In this document: in pieces, positions 8,696-17,419 of the stretch
Numbering within the stretch: the stretch's first letter is position 1
Layout: every line of letters starts with the position of its first letter
From: Collinsella sp. AK_207A
Lineage (GTDB): Bacteria; Actinomycetota; Coriobacteriia; Coriobacteriales; Coriobacteriaceae
Direction of reading: 5' to 3'
DNA length: 64,000 nt
NCBI RefSeq assembly: GCF_902501965.1
Contig: NZ_CABWID010000024.1
Coordinates: forward strand, 1-64,000
The notes under the pieces: model-generated
Seen by the model: only the letters and a program-made list of their open reading frames with translations
What the model was told of the DNA's origin: nothing
The model's database searches: none
Program-made: the position numbers and the translations under genes

Positions 8696-9418
8696 GTGGA
8701 CCGTTTTGTTACCGAGGACTCGTTTTGGAAGCTGTTTCCGGGCGCTTCGTTCGGCATCGTGATCGCGCGGAACATGCTACCCGCCGAGGACGTGCCCGAG
8801 GATGACCGGAAGGAGCTTTCCGACCTGCTGCGTCGCGCGAACGCACGCGCCGAGCGCTTTCTCACCAGCTCGACCATCTCGGAGATTGAACCGGTGAAGG
8901 TTTGGCGCGAGGCGTATCGACGTTTCAAAACCAAGCGAGGTGCCCGCTGCAGCATCGAGAATCTTCTGAAGCGCGTACTGAAAGACCATCCCGTGGAACC
9001 GATCTCACCGGCGGTCGACATCTACAACACCATCTCGCTTGAATACGCCCTTCCGCTGGGAGGCGAGGACTTGGATGCGGTTCGAGGTGACATGCGCCTG
9101 TGCGTGACCGATGGCGGTGATGCGTTCCTGCCGCTCGGAGAAGACGAGACCGACCCCACCCTCCCCGGCGAGCTCGCCTACCTCGATGACGAAGGCACCG
9201 TGTGCCGCTGCTGGAATTGGCGAGACGGCCAGCGCACCGCCCTGCGCGACGATTCCCGAAACGCTTTCCTTATCGTGGAGTGCGTCGATCCCGAGCGTCG
9301 CGATGACTGCGCCGCCGCGACGAACGACCTCGCACGGCTCGTCAAGCACTACCTACATGCAGATATCACGGTGAAGGAGATCGTTACGGCGGAGAACCGG
9401 AGGGTTGATGTGTCGTAG
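8696..9418 (+). CDS. B3/4 tRNA-binding-domain protein
   Basis: A 240-residue soluble protein related to the B3/4 domain of the phenylalanyl-tRNA synthetase beta chain, which in stand-alone form is thought to act on mischarged tRNA or amino acids. Recognisable segments are VWREAYRRFKTKRGARCSIE, VDIYNTISLEYALPLGGEDLD and CRCWNWRDGQRTAL. The start is a GTG preceded by AAAGGAG at 8683-8689. A hairpin with a T-run lies just before this ribosome site. A small membrane ORF overlaps its last 11 nt. The substrate is not evident from sequence. Confidence 0.8.
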   Translation: MDRFVTEDSFWKLFPGASFGIVIARNMLPAEDVPEDDRKELSDLLRRANARAERFLTSSTISEIEPVKVWREAYRRFKTKRGARCSIENLLKRVLKDHPVEPISPAVDIYNTISLEYALPLGGEDLDAVRGDMRLCVTDGGDAFLPLGEDETDPTLPGELAYLDDEGTVCRCWNWRDGQRTALRDDSRNAFLIVECVDPERRDDCAAATNDLARLVKHYLHADITVKEIVTAENRRVDVS

Positions 9419-9581
9419 CAGAAGGAATGCGCTGGCACCTTTGCTGGTTTTACCGGCAGGCCGATGGCCGATCGGGATGTCGCTCGGAAAGCGGCTCTCA
9501 GCCCACATCGCGGCTCCCTGGGTGCTCTCGCTCGTCCTGCGCCTCATCGCGCTCATCGCATTCGGCCTAATCGGAGCGTAA
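9408..9581 (+). CDS. Small membrane protein, unknown
   Basis: A 57-codon frame starting at an ATG with GGAGGG just upstream and overlapping the 3' end of the B3/4-domain gene by 11 nt, an arrangement typical of translational coupling. The N-terminal half is basic (MCRSRRNALAPLLVLPAG). The last 25 residues, from AAPWVLSLVLRLIALIAFG onward, form one strongly hydrophobic helix. I do not recognise a family. The good ribosome site, coupling and amphipathic layout support a real gene, but conservation in relatives would be needed to prove it. Confidence 0.5.
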   Translation: MCRSRRNALAPLLVLPAGRWPIGMSLGKRLSAHIAAPWVLSLVLRLIALIAFGLIGA

Positions 9582-9616
9582 AAAGACCGTATTCACGGGA
9601 CACGATCCGGATAGCG

Positions 9617-10666
9617 TCAACGGCTTCGACGCAGCCGCCCCTTCAACTCCGGCGGCACGCGACGGCTCTCGATGGCCTTCTGGATGGCCTTGCGCCGAGT
9701 CCATTCGTCGAGGAACAAAGCAGCGTCGTCACCCGCGCTCTCCCGCTCAAGATACGGCAACGCGGCGGCCGGCTGCTTCACCACCGCTTCGGCGAAATAC
9801 CAGGCACGCATCATGTTGAGGTAGTAGACATCGTCCCTCGAGGCGCCGCGCTCCCCGCCTAGCGACAGCCGCGCGCCCGCAACCAGATCCAAAAACCGCA
9901 GCTCGAACCGCTCGTCCAGAAACTGCGCCATAAGCACGCGGATGGCGAATCTCATGATGTAGCAGCGGCCCGATTCCAGCCATCGCCCGACGTGCGCGAG
10001 CGTCTCCTCAAGGCGCGCCTCCAGCACCCGCGCGGGCAGCTGGTCGCACGTCGCCCAGTTGTCGATATACGGCAGAAACGCCTCGATACGCGCGAGCGCC
10101 GCATCGTAATCGCGCTCGAGCCCAATAGCGAAGGCATGTACCTGCATCTCCTCGAAGAGCTGATGGGGAGGCTCGCGTAAAAAGCCGTCCGCGTCGTCGC
10201 GCCGCACGAGCTCACGAGCGATCTTCCGAAGCTCCGGCGTACGCACGCCCACGATGCGGCGTGGATCGATATTGGGAATGAGCGAAGCGAGAAAAGCCTG
10301 GTAGCCATTATCAACATGTGCGGCGAGCGACCGTCGCACAAACTCGCAGGCCGTGTCATCCCCGAACCCCGGCAGTTCCCGCCGCAACACATCCTCGAAG
10401 GGGGTCCGCTCGGCCAGCGCCAGCAGCCGATCCTTCTCCCCGCGCGAGAGCCGCTTGAAACGCGCCTCGGCGCTCATCGCCCGCTGTTTGGAATAGAAAC
10501 GCGCCCGCGCCACCACGCACACCGGCTCGTACGCCTTGGTATAGCGCGCTCCTCTACCTGTCCGATGCGCCGCCAGCCGCGCCTCGACATCGACGGCATA
10601 GCCCGTGTACAGACTTCCGTCCCCGCACAAAAGAACGTACATGTTGTGTTCGAACGGATTCGCCAT
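9617..10666 (-). CDS. GIY-YIG nuclease fused to a DNA-alkylation-repair (AlkD-like) protein
   Basis: A 349-residue two-domain protein. Residues 1 to about 90 match the small UPF0213-type GIY-YIG domain: MYVLLCGDGSLYTGYAVDVE, then GRGARYTKAYEP. From about residue 100 to the end it matches the helical-repeat AlkD-like DNA-alkylation-repair family: RTPELRKIARELVRR and the family hallmark YIDNWATCDQL. Each half is usually a separate protein of about 90 and 220-240 residues. No clear ribosome site precedes the ATG at 10666; a second Met nine codons in would still keep the GIY-YIG motif. The gene may be transcribed alone or by readthrough from yceD. A role in DNA damage repair is inferred from the domains. 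Confidence 0.8.
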   Translation of the reverse strand: MANPFEHNMYVLLCGDGSLYTGYAVDVEARLAAHRTGRGARYTKAYEPVCVVARARFYSKQRAMSAEARFKRLSRGEKDRLLALAERTPFEDVLRRELPGFGDDTACEFVRRSLAAHVDNGYQAFLASLIPNIDPRRIVGVRTPELRKIARELVRRDDADGFLREPPHQLFEEMQVHAFAIGLERDYDAALARIEAFLPYIDNWATCDQLPARVLEARLEETLAHVGRWLESGRCYIMRFAIRVLMAQFLDERFELRFLDLVAGARLSLGGERGASRDDVYYLNMMRAWYFAEAVVKQPAAALPYLERESAGDDAALFLDEWTRRKAIQKAIESRRVPPELKGRLRRSR

Positions 10667-10689
10667 GCCGCACGCAATCGCAAAAGGAT

Positions 10690-10718
10690 GACCCCAAGCG
10701 GAACCGTAGCGCTTGGGG
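10690..10718 (-). terminator. Hairpin between yceD and the nuclease fusion gene
   Basis: A perfect 9-bp stem CCCCAAGCG/CGCTTGGGG with a 9-nt loop. On the minus strand it is followed by TCATCCTTTTG, a broken T-run. It would partly end the asp23-to-yceD operon. Confidence 0.5.
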
Positions 10719-10740
10719 ACATGACAAAGATATCGAGCTG

Positions 10741-11313
10741 TTAGTTATCGAGCTTGAGGTCGCGGAGCTTGGCGAAGGGATTATCGTCAGACGCAGCGTG
10801 TTCCTCAACCTGATGCGACGAGCAGCCGCAGTCGCCAAGGTTCAGGTTGGCGCCGCAGGTGGGGCACAGCCCTTTGCAATCGGGCTGGCAGAGCACCACG
10901 AACGGCGTATCCATGACCACGGCGTCGTGGATGGAATCAGCGAGGTCGATCACGCGGTCCTGGCCGAGCACCTCAAAATCGTCCTCATACGCGTCTGGAT
11001 CGTCAGGCTCGGCAAAGAGGTAGTACTCCTGGATCTCTCCGGCGACCTCAAACGACGCGGGCTCCAGGCAGCGATCGCACTCGCCCTCCGCATGGGCGCG
11101 CACCATACCGGAAACGAGCACGCCATCGCCCGCGTTGGTGAAGACCACATCGTAGGAGACGCCGTCGGTCAGACGGTACTCCTTCTCGCCCACACGGTAG
11201 CTATCTGCCTCCACGCGCCCCGACACCGCATGCGACTCGCCGGGATTCTCGACGAGACCGGTCAGGTCGACGCGAACGGGCGGAAAACCGGAGAACTCCG
11301 TCTGCCCGGCCAT
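10741..11313 (-). CDS. yceD: YceD/DUF177-family protein
   Basis: A 190-residue member of the DUF177 family, linked in other bacteria to ribosomal protein L32 and 23S rRNA assembly. It carries a CDRCLEP segment and a C-terminal cluster CQPDCKGLCPTCGANLN followed by CGC, which probably binds zinc. The start was set at 11313, where its ATG overlaps the stop of the preceding coiled-coil gene as TAATG. In many bacteria rpmF follows immediately, but here no L32 gene is present; a hairpin and the nuclease fusion come next. It is the last gene of the asp23-fakA-recG-rsmD-coaD operon. Confidence 0.82.
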   Translation of the reverse strand: MAGQTEFSGFPPVRVDLTGLVENPGESHAVSGRVEADSYRVGEKEYRLTDGVSYDVVFTNAGDGVLVSGMVRAHAEGECDRCLEPASFEVAGEIQEYYLFAEPDDPDAYEDDFEVLGQDRVIDLADSIHDAVVMDTPFVVLCQPDCKGLCPTCGANLNLGDCGCSSHQVEEHAASDDNPFAKLRDLKLDN

Positions 11314-11816
11314 TACCATTGACCGTTCTGCTGCTGGTTGGCACCCTCGTTGAGCTGTTGGCGGCAACGCGAGACCGTGCCCGTGAGCGACTTCAGGTTC
11401 TCCTCCAGATGCGTGAAGACCTGCTCGGCGTAGTCCTCAGCCGCATAGCGGGTCTCGCGCTCGTATTGCTGCGCGCGGTCGCGGATGTCGTCGGCCTGGC
11501 TCTGCGCCAAGCGCACGATCTCCTGCTCGCTCGCAATGGTGAGCGCCTGCTGCTGAGCATCGGCGATGATGGAGTCCGCTTGCGCCGTGGCAGAGGCCAG
11601 AAGCTCGTCACGCTCCTTCAGAATGCGACGGGACTTCTGCCACTCCTCGGGATAGCTCATGCGAATCTCGTCGAGGATGTTGTAGAACACATCGGTCTCG
11701 ATGACCTTGAACTGGGCATTTTTACCAAAGGGAGGCTTGGCCTCGTCGATGATGCCCTCAAGCTCGTTGACCAGGCTCTCGATCCTCTCGCCAGGAAGGT
11801 TGCTCTCGCCCGGCAT
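11313..11816 (-). CDS. Coiled-coil protein, DivIVA-like or ATP-synthase-b-like
   Basis: A 167-residue soluble protein dominated by a long charged helix. From about residue 60 it runs RRILKERDELLASATAQADS through heptad-rich Ala/Gln/Glu segments to ENLKSLTGTVSRCRQQL. Similar proteins are often labelled ATP-synthase subunit b-like or DivIVA-like because of the coiled coil alone; there is no membrane anchor. A GGAAAGGAG ribosome site precedes the ATG and the stop overlaps the yceD start. It lies between coaD and yceD in the operon. I cannot assign a specific function. Confidence 0.6.
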   Translation of the reverse strand: MPGESNLPGERIESLVNELEGIIDEAKPPFGKNAQFKVIETDVFYNILDEIRMSYPEEWQKSRRILKERDELLASATAQADSIIADAQQQALTIASEQEIVRLAQSQADDIRDRAQQYERETRYAAEDYAEQVFTHLEENLKSLTGTVSRCRQQLNEGANQQQNGQW

Positions 11817-11875
11817 CGGGACTCCTTTCCAAAGGGTTCACGTCAAATTCCCATGGTACCACAAGCAGCGGTTAC

Positions 11876-12367
11876 TCAGGCGAAGCGCTCCTTCAGCGCG
11901 AGCGCTACACAGGGTGGCACGAATTCCGCCACATCCCCTCCAAACGAGGCGATCTGCCGCACCACGGAGGAGGAGAGGTAGCCGTATTGCGGGGCGCTCA
12001 TGATGAAGATGGACTCCAGGTTCTCGTCCAGGCGATAGTTCAGATCCGCCTGCTGGAGCTCGTACTCAAAGTCCGTCATGGCGCGCAGTCCCTTGACCAC
12101 GGCGCCGGCCTCCTGCTCGCGCGCGAAGTCGACCAGCAGCCCACAGAAAGGCTCAACCGCCACGCCCGGCATGTCCGCCAGCGCCTCGCGCGCGAGCGAC
12201 ACGCGCTCGTCGAGGGCGAACGTAGTGCCGCCACGCTTGCCGAGCGACTCCGCAACGGCAACCGTCACCCGGGGAAACAGCCGCCGGGCGCGACGTACCA
12301 CATCGATGTGGCCGAACGTGATCGGGTCGAACGTGCCCGGCACGAGGGCGTGGGCGATCTGGGTCAT
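11876..12367 (-). CDS. coaD: Phosphopantetheine adenylyltransferase
   Basis: A 163-residue cytoplasmic enzyme of coenzyme A synthesis that joins ATP and 4'-phosphopantetheine to give dephospho-CoA. The N-terminal nucleotidyltransferase motif GTFDPITFGHIDVV contains the T/HxGH signature, and YGYLSSSVVRQIASFGGD is the conserved C-terminal loop. Length is normal for the family. GGAGGATTC precedes the ATG. It follows rsmD in the same operon, a pairing seen widely in bacteria. Confidence 0.95.
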   Translation of the reverse strand: MTQIAHALVPGTFDPITFGHIDVVRRARRLFPRVTVAVAESLGKRGGTTFALDERVSLAREALADMPGVAVEPFCGLLVDFAREQEAGAVVKGLRAMTDFEYELQQADLNYRLDENLESIFIMSAPQYGYLSSSVVRQIASFGGDVAEFVPPCVALALKERFA

Positions 12368-12438
12368 GAATCCTCCATCTGGTGAACTACCACGGCGCGA
12401 TCAAGTGCGCAGCGCCTTCGTCCGCACGCCGCGCCTGG

Positions 12439-13020
12439 TTAATCCTGCCTGCTTCGCATGAGCACGTCAACAGCAGTGATGCCGTAGCGCTTCTCGCGTA
12501 GCAGCTCGAATCCCTCGGGGCATATGCCGGGCGCGCTCGCCGCATGCTCGTAGAGCACCACGGCACCGGGGGCTAGCGCGCCAGCTTGATCGAGGGCGAT
12601 GACCAATGCCGAGACCTCGTCGGCCGCCATGGCATAGGGCGGGTCGAGCAGCACGAGGTCGAAGGGGACTCCCACCACGCGCGCGCGACGGGCAGCGAGG
12701 GCCACGTCTCCGATCACCACCCGGTAGCGCGAGCGCGCGCAACCGAGTGTGGACAGGTTTCGCTCCACGAGCGCCGCCGCGCGGCGGTCGATATCGAAAA
12801 AGGTGGCCCACGCGGCGCCGCGCGAGAGCATCTCGATACCGAGCGCGCCGGAACCGGCGAAGGCATCGAGCACGCGCGCACCCGCGATGCCGTCCTCGAG
12901 CGCGGACTCCACCATGGAGGCGCAGGCCTCGCGCACGCGATCGGTAGTGGGACGCGTCACGTCGCGCCCCTGCGGCTCACCGAGCTTCCTGCCGCGCCAC
13001 TCACCCGAAACGATCCTCAT
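12439..13020 (-). CDS. rsmD: 16S rRNA (guanine966-N2)-methyltransferase
   Basis: A 193-residue SAM-dependent methyltransferase. It starts with the family's MRIVSGEWRGRKL, carries the SAM loop VLDAFAGSGALGIEMLSRGA at about residues 49-68, and the catalytic DPPY motif in LVLLDPPYAMA. It modifies G966 of 16S rRNA during 30S assembly. Its start overlaps the end of recG by 4 nt, and coaD follows, as in many bacteria. Confidence 0.93.
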   Translation of the reverse strand: MRIVSGEWRGRKLGEPQGRDVTRPTTDRVREACASMVESALEDGIAGARVLDAFAGSGALGIEMLSRGAAWATFFDIDRRAAALVERNLSTLGCARSRYRVVIGDVALAARRARVVGVPFDLVLLDPPYAMAADEVSALVIALDQAGALAPGAVVLYEHAASAPGICPEGFELLREKRYGITAVDVLMRSRQD

Positions 13021-15200
13021 CCCCCGCTGACCTCCTTGAAGATGGAGCCATAGCGCTCCACGACCTCGAATCTGAGCGGCCGGGTGGCGACCGCGTCCAA
13101 CGTGTGAGCATACCGGAGCAGCTCGAGTGCGTCCTCGTGCGCCGCCTCCACCAGGTCGGCATCCACGCCCAGATCGACGAAGCGGAGCGTCACGCCGCCG
13201 CTCTGCCGAAGCCCCAGGATCTCGCCCTCATGACGCAGACGCAGATCCATCTCGGCGAGCTCGAAGCCGTCGGACGACCGTTCCAGGGCGCGCAGGCGCT
13301 CGAGCGCAGGGCTTTTCTTCCCCCGCTTGGACTTGAGCGCGGCCATGACGAAGCACGAGCCGGCATGCCGCCCGCGCCCCACGCGCCCACGCAGCTGATG
13401 CAGGGCGGCCAAACCGAACCGCTCACCGTTCTCGATCACCATCACGGTGGCGTTGGGGACGTCCACGCCCACCTCGACTACCGTGGTGGAGACGAGCACC
13501 TGAATCTCGCCAGCGCGGAACGCATCGATGACGGCGGTCTTCTCGGCCTCGCGCATACGCCCGTGGAGCGCTTCGACGCGCGCCTGCGGAAACACGTGGC
13601 GAAGATGCTCGACCTCGGTCTCCACCGCATGGAGCGGAACCGTCGTCTCGACGTTTCCGTCATCGTCGCGCGGAAGGCCGGGCACGTCGTCGAGTTCCTC
13701 CTCCGCATCGTCTCGCTCCGCCACGAGCGGGCAGACGACGTACGCCTGCCGCCCCTCCTCGAGCGCGGAACGAATCGCGCCGTATGCGATATCGCGATTC
13801 GCCTCGTCGAGCACCTTGGTCGCGATCCCGGCGCCCGGCACGGGACGGTGCCGGATGATGCTCACATCCAGGTCACCGTACAGCGAGAGCGCAAGCGTCC
13901 GGGGAATGGGCGTGGCGGTCATGACGAGCAGGTCTGCCCCCGGTCCCTTGGCGCGGAGCGCGGTGCGCTGCCCCACGCCGAAGCGATGCTGCTCGTCGAT
14001 GACCGCGAGTGTCAGGCGCTTGAACGCAACATCATCGGAGAGCACCGCGTGCGTGCCCATGACCACGTCGAGCTCGCCGGATGCCAACCGACGCAGGATA
14101 CCCGCACGCTCCTCGGCAAGCGTGGCCCCCGTGAGCAGCGCCCAGGAGATACCTGCGGCCTCGAGCAGCGGACCGGTCCCGGTGGCGTACTGACGGGCGA
14201 GCACGCCGGTCGGTGCCATGACGCAGGCCTGGCCACCTGTATCCACCGCACTGGCAAGCGCCAGACAGGCGACCGCGGTCTTGCCCGTGCCCACATCGCC
14301 CAGCAGCAAGCGGTTCATCACGTGCGAGCCGTTCGCCATATCGGCAAGGATGTCCCGGGCAGCCGCCTCCTGCTCGTCCGTGAGCGCGAACGGCAGCGCG
14401 TGCCGCATGGCCTCCACGTGCTCGCCCGCCACATGGGCCATGGGAGCCACGTCGAGCAGGTTGGCATCGTTCCGCAGACGGAGGGCGAGCTGCAGGTAGA
14501 GCACCTCGTCGTAGGCAAGACGACGCCGCGCGAGCGGAACCTCCGCAAGCGCGCGCGGAAAATGGATGCAGCGAAGCGCCCGGGAAAGCGGCATCAGGGC
14601 CCGACGCGAACGCAAGCGGGCAGGAAGCGGATCGGGAAAAGCGTCCACATCCTCGAGCGCCACGCTCACGAGCCGGCGCATCCACGCCGCCGAAAGTCCC
14701 TCCGTAGCCGGGTGGACGGGCAAGATGGAGCCGGTGAAGGTGCCCTCATCGAGCTTCTCGAAGTGCGGCGAAGCCATCTGCTTGAACCCGTAGGCAAACT
14801 CCACCTTGCCCATCACCGCCAGGCGGTCGCCCTTCTGAATCTGCTTGGAGAGCCAGGGCTGCCGAAAGAACGCCACCTGCAGCACGCCCGTGTCATCGAC
14901 CAGAAACACCTGGGTGACCACCATGCGCGGCCGCGGGTGCTTCTCCACCACCTTGTCCACGGTGCCGACGATCGTCGCCACCTGGCCCAGCGGCGCCTGC
15001 TCGATGGCGTAGGCGCGGGTGAAGTCGAGGTAGCGACGCGGAATACGCAGCAGCAAATCGCCAACAGTGCCCACATGGAGGCGCCGAAGCACCTCCTCGC
15101 GGGCATCGTTCACGAAACGCAAGCGGGCGATATCGCGCCCGAGCACACCGGCGCGCGCGAGCCGACTCGCAGCGGTGGGAAGCTCCAAAGCGCGCGGCAT
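13017..15200 (-). CDS. recG: ATP-dependent DNA helicase RecG
   Basis: A 727-residue superfamily 2 helicase that remodels stalled forks and branched recombination intermediates. An N-terminal wedge/OB domain (about residues 40-230) has the LRIPRRYLDF and VTQVFLVDDTGVL segments. The helicase core has Walker A in LLGDVGTGKTAVA, the DEQH box in VIDEQHRFGVGQR, MTATPIPRTL, and late motifs TTVVEVGVDVPNATVM and HQLRGRVGRG. Length and motif order are complete. It begins 15 nt after the FakA-like gene and overlaps rsmD by 4 nt. Confidence 0.95.
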   Translation of the reverse strand: MPRALELPTAASRLARAGVLGRDIARLRFVNDAREEVLRRLHVGTVGDLLLRIPRRYLDFTRAYAIEQAPLGQVATIVGTVDKVVEKHPRPRMVVTQVFLVDDTGVLQVAFFRQPWLSKQIQKGDRLAVMGKVEFAYGFKQMASPHFEKLDEGTFTGSILPVHPATEGLSAAWMRRLVSVALEDVDAFPDPLPARLRSRRALMPLSRALRCIHFPRALAEVPLARRRLAYDEVLYLQLALRLRNDANLLDVAPMAHVAGEHVEAMRHALPFALTDEQEAAARDILADMANGSHVMNRLLLGDVGTGKTAVACLALASAVDTGGQACVMAPTGVLARQYATGTGPLLEAAGISWALLTGATLAEERAGILRRLASGELDVVMGTHAVLSDDVAFKRLTLAVIDEQHRFGVGQRTALRAKGPGADLLVMTATPIPRTLALSLYGDLDVSIIRHRPVPGAGIATKVLDEANRDIAYGAIRSALEEGRQAYVVCPLVAERDDAEEELDDVPGLPRDDDGNVETTVPLHAVETEVEHLRHVFPQARVEALHGRMREAEKTAVIDAFRAGEIQVLVSTTVVEVGVDVPNATVMVIENGERFGLAALHQLRGRVGRGRHAGSCFVMAALKSKRGKKSPALERLRALERSSDGFELAEMDLRLRHEGEILGLRQSGGVTLRFVDLGVDADLVEAAHEDALELLRYAHTLDAVATRPLRFEVVERYGSIFKEVSGG

Positions 15201-15215
15201 GTTGGAAAAGACTTG

Positions 15216-16883
15216 CTACTCGATGGAGAAGATCACCGGGTAGAGCGGCTGCTCGCCACGGTGGGAATCAATCTCAAGATCGGGCTGGGCCTCCTCGATG
15301 GCATCGAGGATCTCCTGGAAGGCGGCGTCATCAAGCTCCTCACCGGCGAGGATGGTGAGCGTGTCTCCCTCCTCTTCCTCCTGCATGCGGTTGATGCAGT
15401 CGACCGTGACCTGCTTGACGGAGGAGCCCACGATGTCGATAGAGCCGCCGATGATGCCCATGACGTCGCCGGCGTGGATGGGAGCGCCGTCACTCGCCGC
15501 GCTATCGCGCACAGCGCGCGTGACCTCGCCATCGCGTACGTCAGCGAGAGCCTCGGTCATGACCTCCACGGCATCTTCGAGCGAGGAGCCCGGCTCCACG
15601 TTGAAAAGCGCGGAGAACGCCTGGGGCACGGTCTTGGTGGGGACCACAGCCACCTGCTTGTCCTCGCAGGCAGATGCCGCAGCCTCGGCGGCCATGCGGA
15701 TGTTGCCGTTGTCGGGCAGTATGATGACGGCGTCGGCGTTCACCTTGGCCACGGCGTCCAGTAGGTCGGCCGTGCTCGGATTCATGGTCTGGCCACCCGA
15801 GACGACCACATCGACACCCAGGGACTTCAGGATGTCGGCCTCGCCGGAGCCGGCCGCCACCGCCACGAAGCCGAGCGGCTTCGTGGGCTCGGGAGCCGCG
15901 GCGTCCTGGTCGGCGTGGATCTTGGCGGTACGCTCGGCAGCCTCCAGGTCCATGTTGTGGATGAAGACCTCGAAGATCTGACCCAGGGCCAGGAAGTGCT
16001 TGAGCACCTTGTCGGGCGTGTTGGAGTGAACGTGCACCTTGTAGTCGGGAAAGGAGCCCACGAGCAGCTCGCAGTCGCCCATGCTCGCCAGGAACTTGAG
16101 CGTCTTCTCCTCGTTGAACTTCTTGTCGGCCTTGAAGAGGAACTCGTTGCAGTAGCGGAACTCGGAGCCCTCCCAGTCATCGTTGGCCTCGATCTCCACG
16201 CGACCCATGGCCGTGGCCTTGGCATCGCTGGCATTGACGGCATCGAAGGTGGTCTGGATATCCGCCTTGGCGGTACGGCCGAGGGCGGCGGCCACGAAGC
16301 TCTCCAGGAAGATGGCGAAGCCGAAGGCGCCGGAGTCCACGACGCCGTTCTCCTTCAGCACGGGCAGTAGGTCAGGCGTGCGGGCGACGGACTGATAGGC
16401 CTCGACCACGATGGCGTCGAGCGCGTCGGCGGCGGAGAGGCGCTTCTTCTCGCACTCATCGGCCTTGGTGGAGACGTCGCGCAGCACGGTGAGGATCGTG
16501 CCCTCCACCGGCTTGCGCACAGCCTGGAAGGCGACCTTCACGGCTCGACGGAAGGCCGCGGCGATATCGGAGGAGTTCACCGGATCGTGCGCGTCGACGA
16601 GGCCCTCGGCCACGCCGCGGAGAATCTGGCTCGTGATGACGCCCGAGTTGCCGCGCGCACCCATGAGGGACCCGTGCGTGATGGCGCCGGCGATGGCCTC
16701 CATGTCGGCATCCGTGGGGAGCTGGTTCAGCTCGCGCACCACGGAAGCCAGGGTGAGGGACATGTTGGTACCCGTGTCGCCGTCGGGCACGGGAAAGACG
16801 TTCAGCTTGTTGATGTCCTCAGCCTTGTCGGCAACGGCTTGGGCGGCCACGGGAAAGCAGGTGCGTACGGTCTTGGCAATCAT
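15216..16883 (-). CDS. fakA: DAK2-domain fatty acid kinase-like protein
   Basis: A 555-residue protein of the YloV/FakA family. The N-terminal DAK2 kinase domain has LNVFPVPDGDTGTNMSLTL, with the metal-binding aspartates, and GSLMGARGNSGVITSQIL. A middle EDD-like part and a C-terminal degV-like region ending HRGEQPLYPVIFSIE follow. In Firmicutes FakA phosphorylates fatty acids bound to a FakB partner for phospholipid synthesis; no fakB is seen in the window. It lies 50 nt after asp23 and just before recG, the same order as yloU-yloV-recG in Firmicutes. Confidence 0.88.
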   Translation of the reverse strand: MIAKTVRTCFPVAAQAVADKAEDINKLNVFPVPDGDTGTNMSLTLASVVRELNQLPTDADMEAIAGAITHGSLMGARGNSGVITSQILRGVAEGLVDAHDPVNSSDIAAAFRRAVKVAFQAVRKPVEGTILTVLRDVSTKADECEKKRLSAADALDAIVVEAYQSVARTPDLLPVLKENGVVDSGAFGFAIFLESFVAAALGRTAKADIQTTFDAVNASDAKATAMGRVEIEANDDWEGSEFRYCNEFLFKADKKFNEEKTLKFLASMGDCELLVGSFPDYKVHVHSNTPDKVLKHFLALGQIFEVFIHNMDLEAAERTAKIHADQDAAAPEPTKPLGFVAVAAGSGEADILKSLGVDVVVSGGQTMNPSTADLLDAVAKVNADAVIILPDNGNIRMAAEAAASACEDKQVAVVPTKTVPQAFSALFNVEPGSSLEDAVEVMTEALADVRDGEVTRAVRDSAASDGAPIHAGDVMGIIGGSIDIVGSSVKQVTVDCINRMQEEEEGDTLTILAGEELDDAAFQEILDAIEEAQPDLEIDSHRGEQPLYPVIFSIE

Positions 16884-16933
16884 CGGTTGTGCAGCTCCAT
16901 ATCGTAGGGGAACGTAGGTGCGTGGCGCGAAGC

Positions 16934-17287
16934 CTAAGCGCGCGACTTGAGGGCGTCGATGTGAATGGCAATCTTCAAACGGGAGGGGTCGATCTGCGCG
17001 ACCTCCTCGAGCGAGAACGTGACCGCGCTGGCAAGGTTCTCGGAGACCGAGCGCATATTGACACCGGACTCGAGCACCACATGCAGATCGACGGACAGGC
17101 CCTCTTCGGTCGCGGTAACCGAAACACCCTTGCGCAGGCGCTGAATGGGCAGGATGCGAACGCTCTCGGCACCCTGCAGCTGCTCGGCCATGCCTACCAC
17201 GCCGTAGCAGGACATGGCAGCGTAGCCGGCGAGGTCGGCGATGACGTCGTTCGAGACGGCGAGCGATCCGGGAATGGTCTCAGGCAC
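16934..17287 (-). CDS. Asp23/Gls24 envelope-stress protein family
   Basis: A 117-residue protein of the Asp23/Gls24 (YloU) family. Diagnostic segments are ISNDVIADLAGYAAMSCYGVVGM-like at residues 8-30 (here SNDVIADLAGYAAMSC) and LRKGVSVTATEEGLSVDLHV in the middle. Members sit under the membrane and are tied to cell-envelope homeostasis. It is the first gene of the operon running to yceD. The spacing to the fakA-like gene and their co-occurrence elsewhere support a functional link. Confidence 0.88.
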   Translation of the reverse strand: MPETIPGSLAVSNDVIADLAGYAAMSCYGVVGMAEQLQGAESVRILPIQRLRKGVSVTATEEGLSVDLHVVLESGVNMRSVSENLASAVTFSLEEVAQIDPSRLKIAIHIDALKSRA

Positions 17288-17375
17288 GGAGGTCTCCCTT
17301 CCTTGGCGAGCAATCCCATGTATGTTACTACGATGAGCACGGGGGCAGAAGAACGCTACAAGCCGTCCATATGGC

Positions 17376-17416
17376 GTTCGCGCCGGGGCCGGTGGCCCTC
17401 CGGTCCCGGCGCGAAC
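17376..17416 (-). terminator. Strong hairpin after the C_GCAxxG_C_C gene
   Basis: GTTCGCGCCGG pairs with CCGGCGCGAAC around a further GC-rich stem, ending 3 nt from the stop codon at 17420. No T-run follows on the minus strand, so termination is likely but not certain. Confidence 0.5.
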
Positions 17417-17419
17417 GAC

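Noticed and set aside
11313-11816. ATP synthase subunit b
   Set aside because: It lacks the N-terminal membrane helix and no atp genes are nearby; only the coiled coil is similar.
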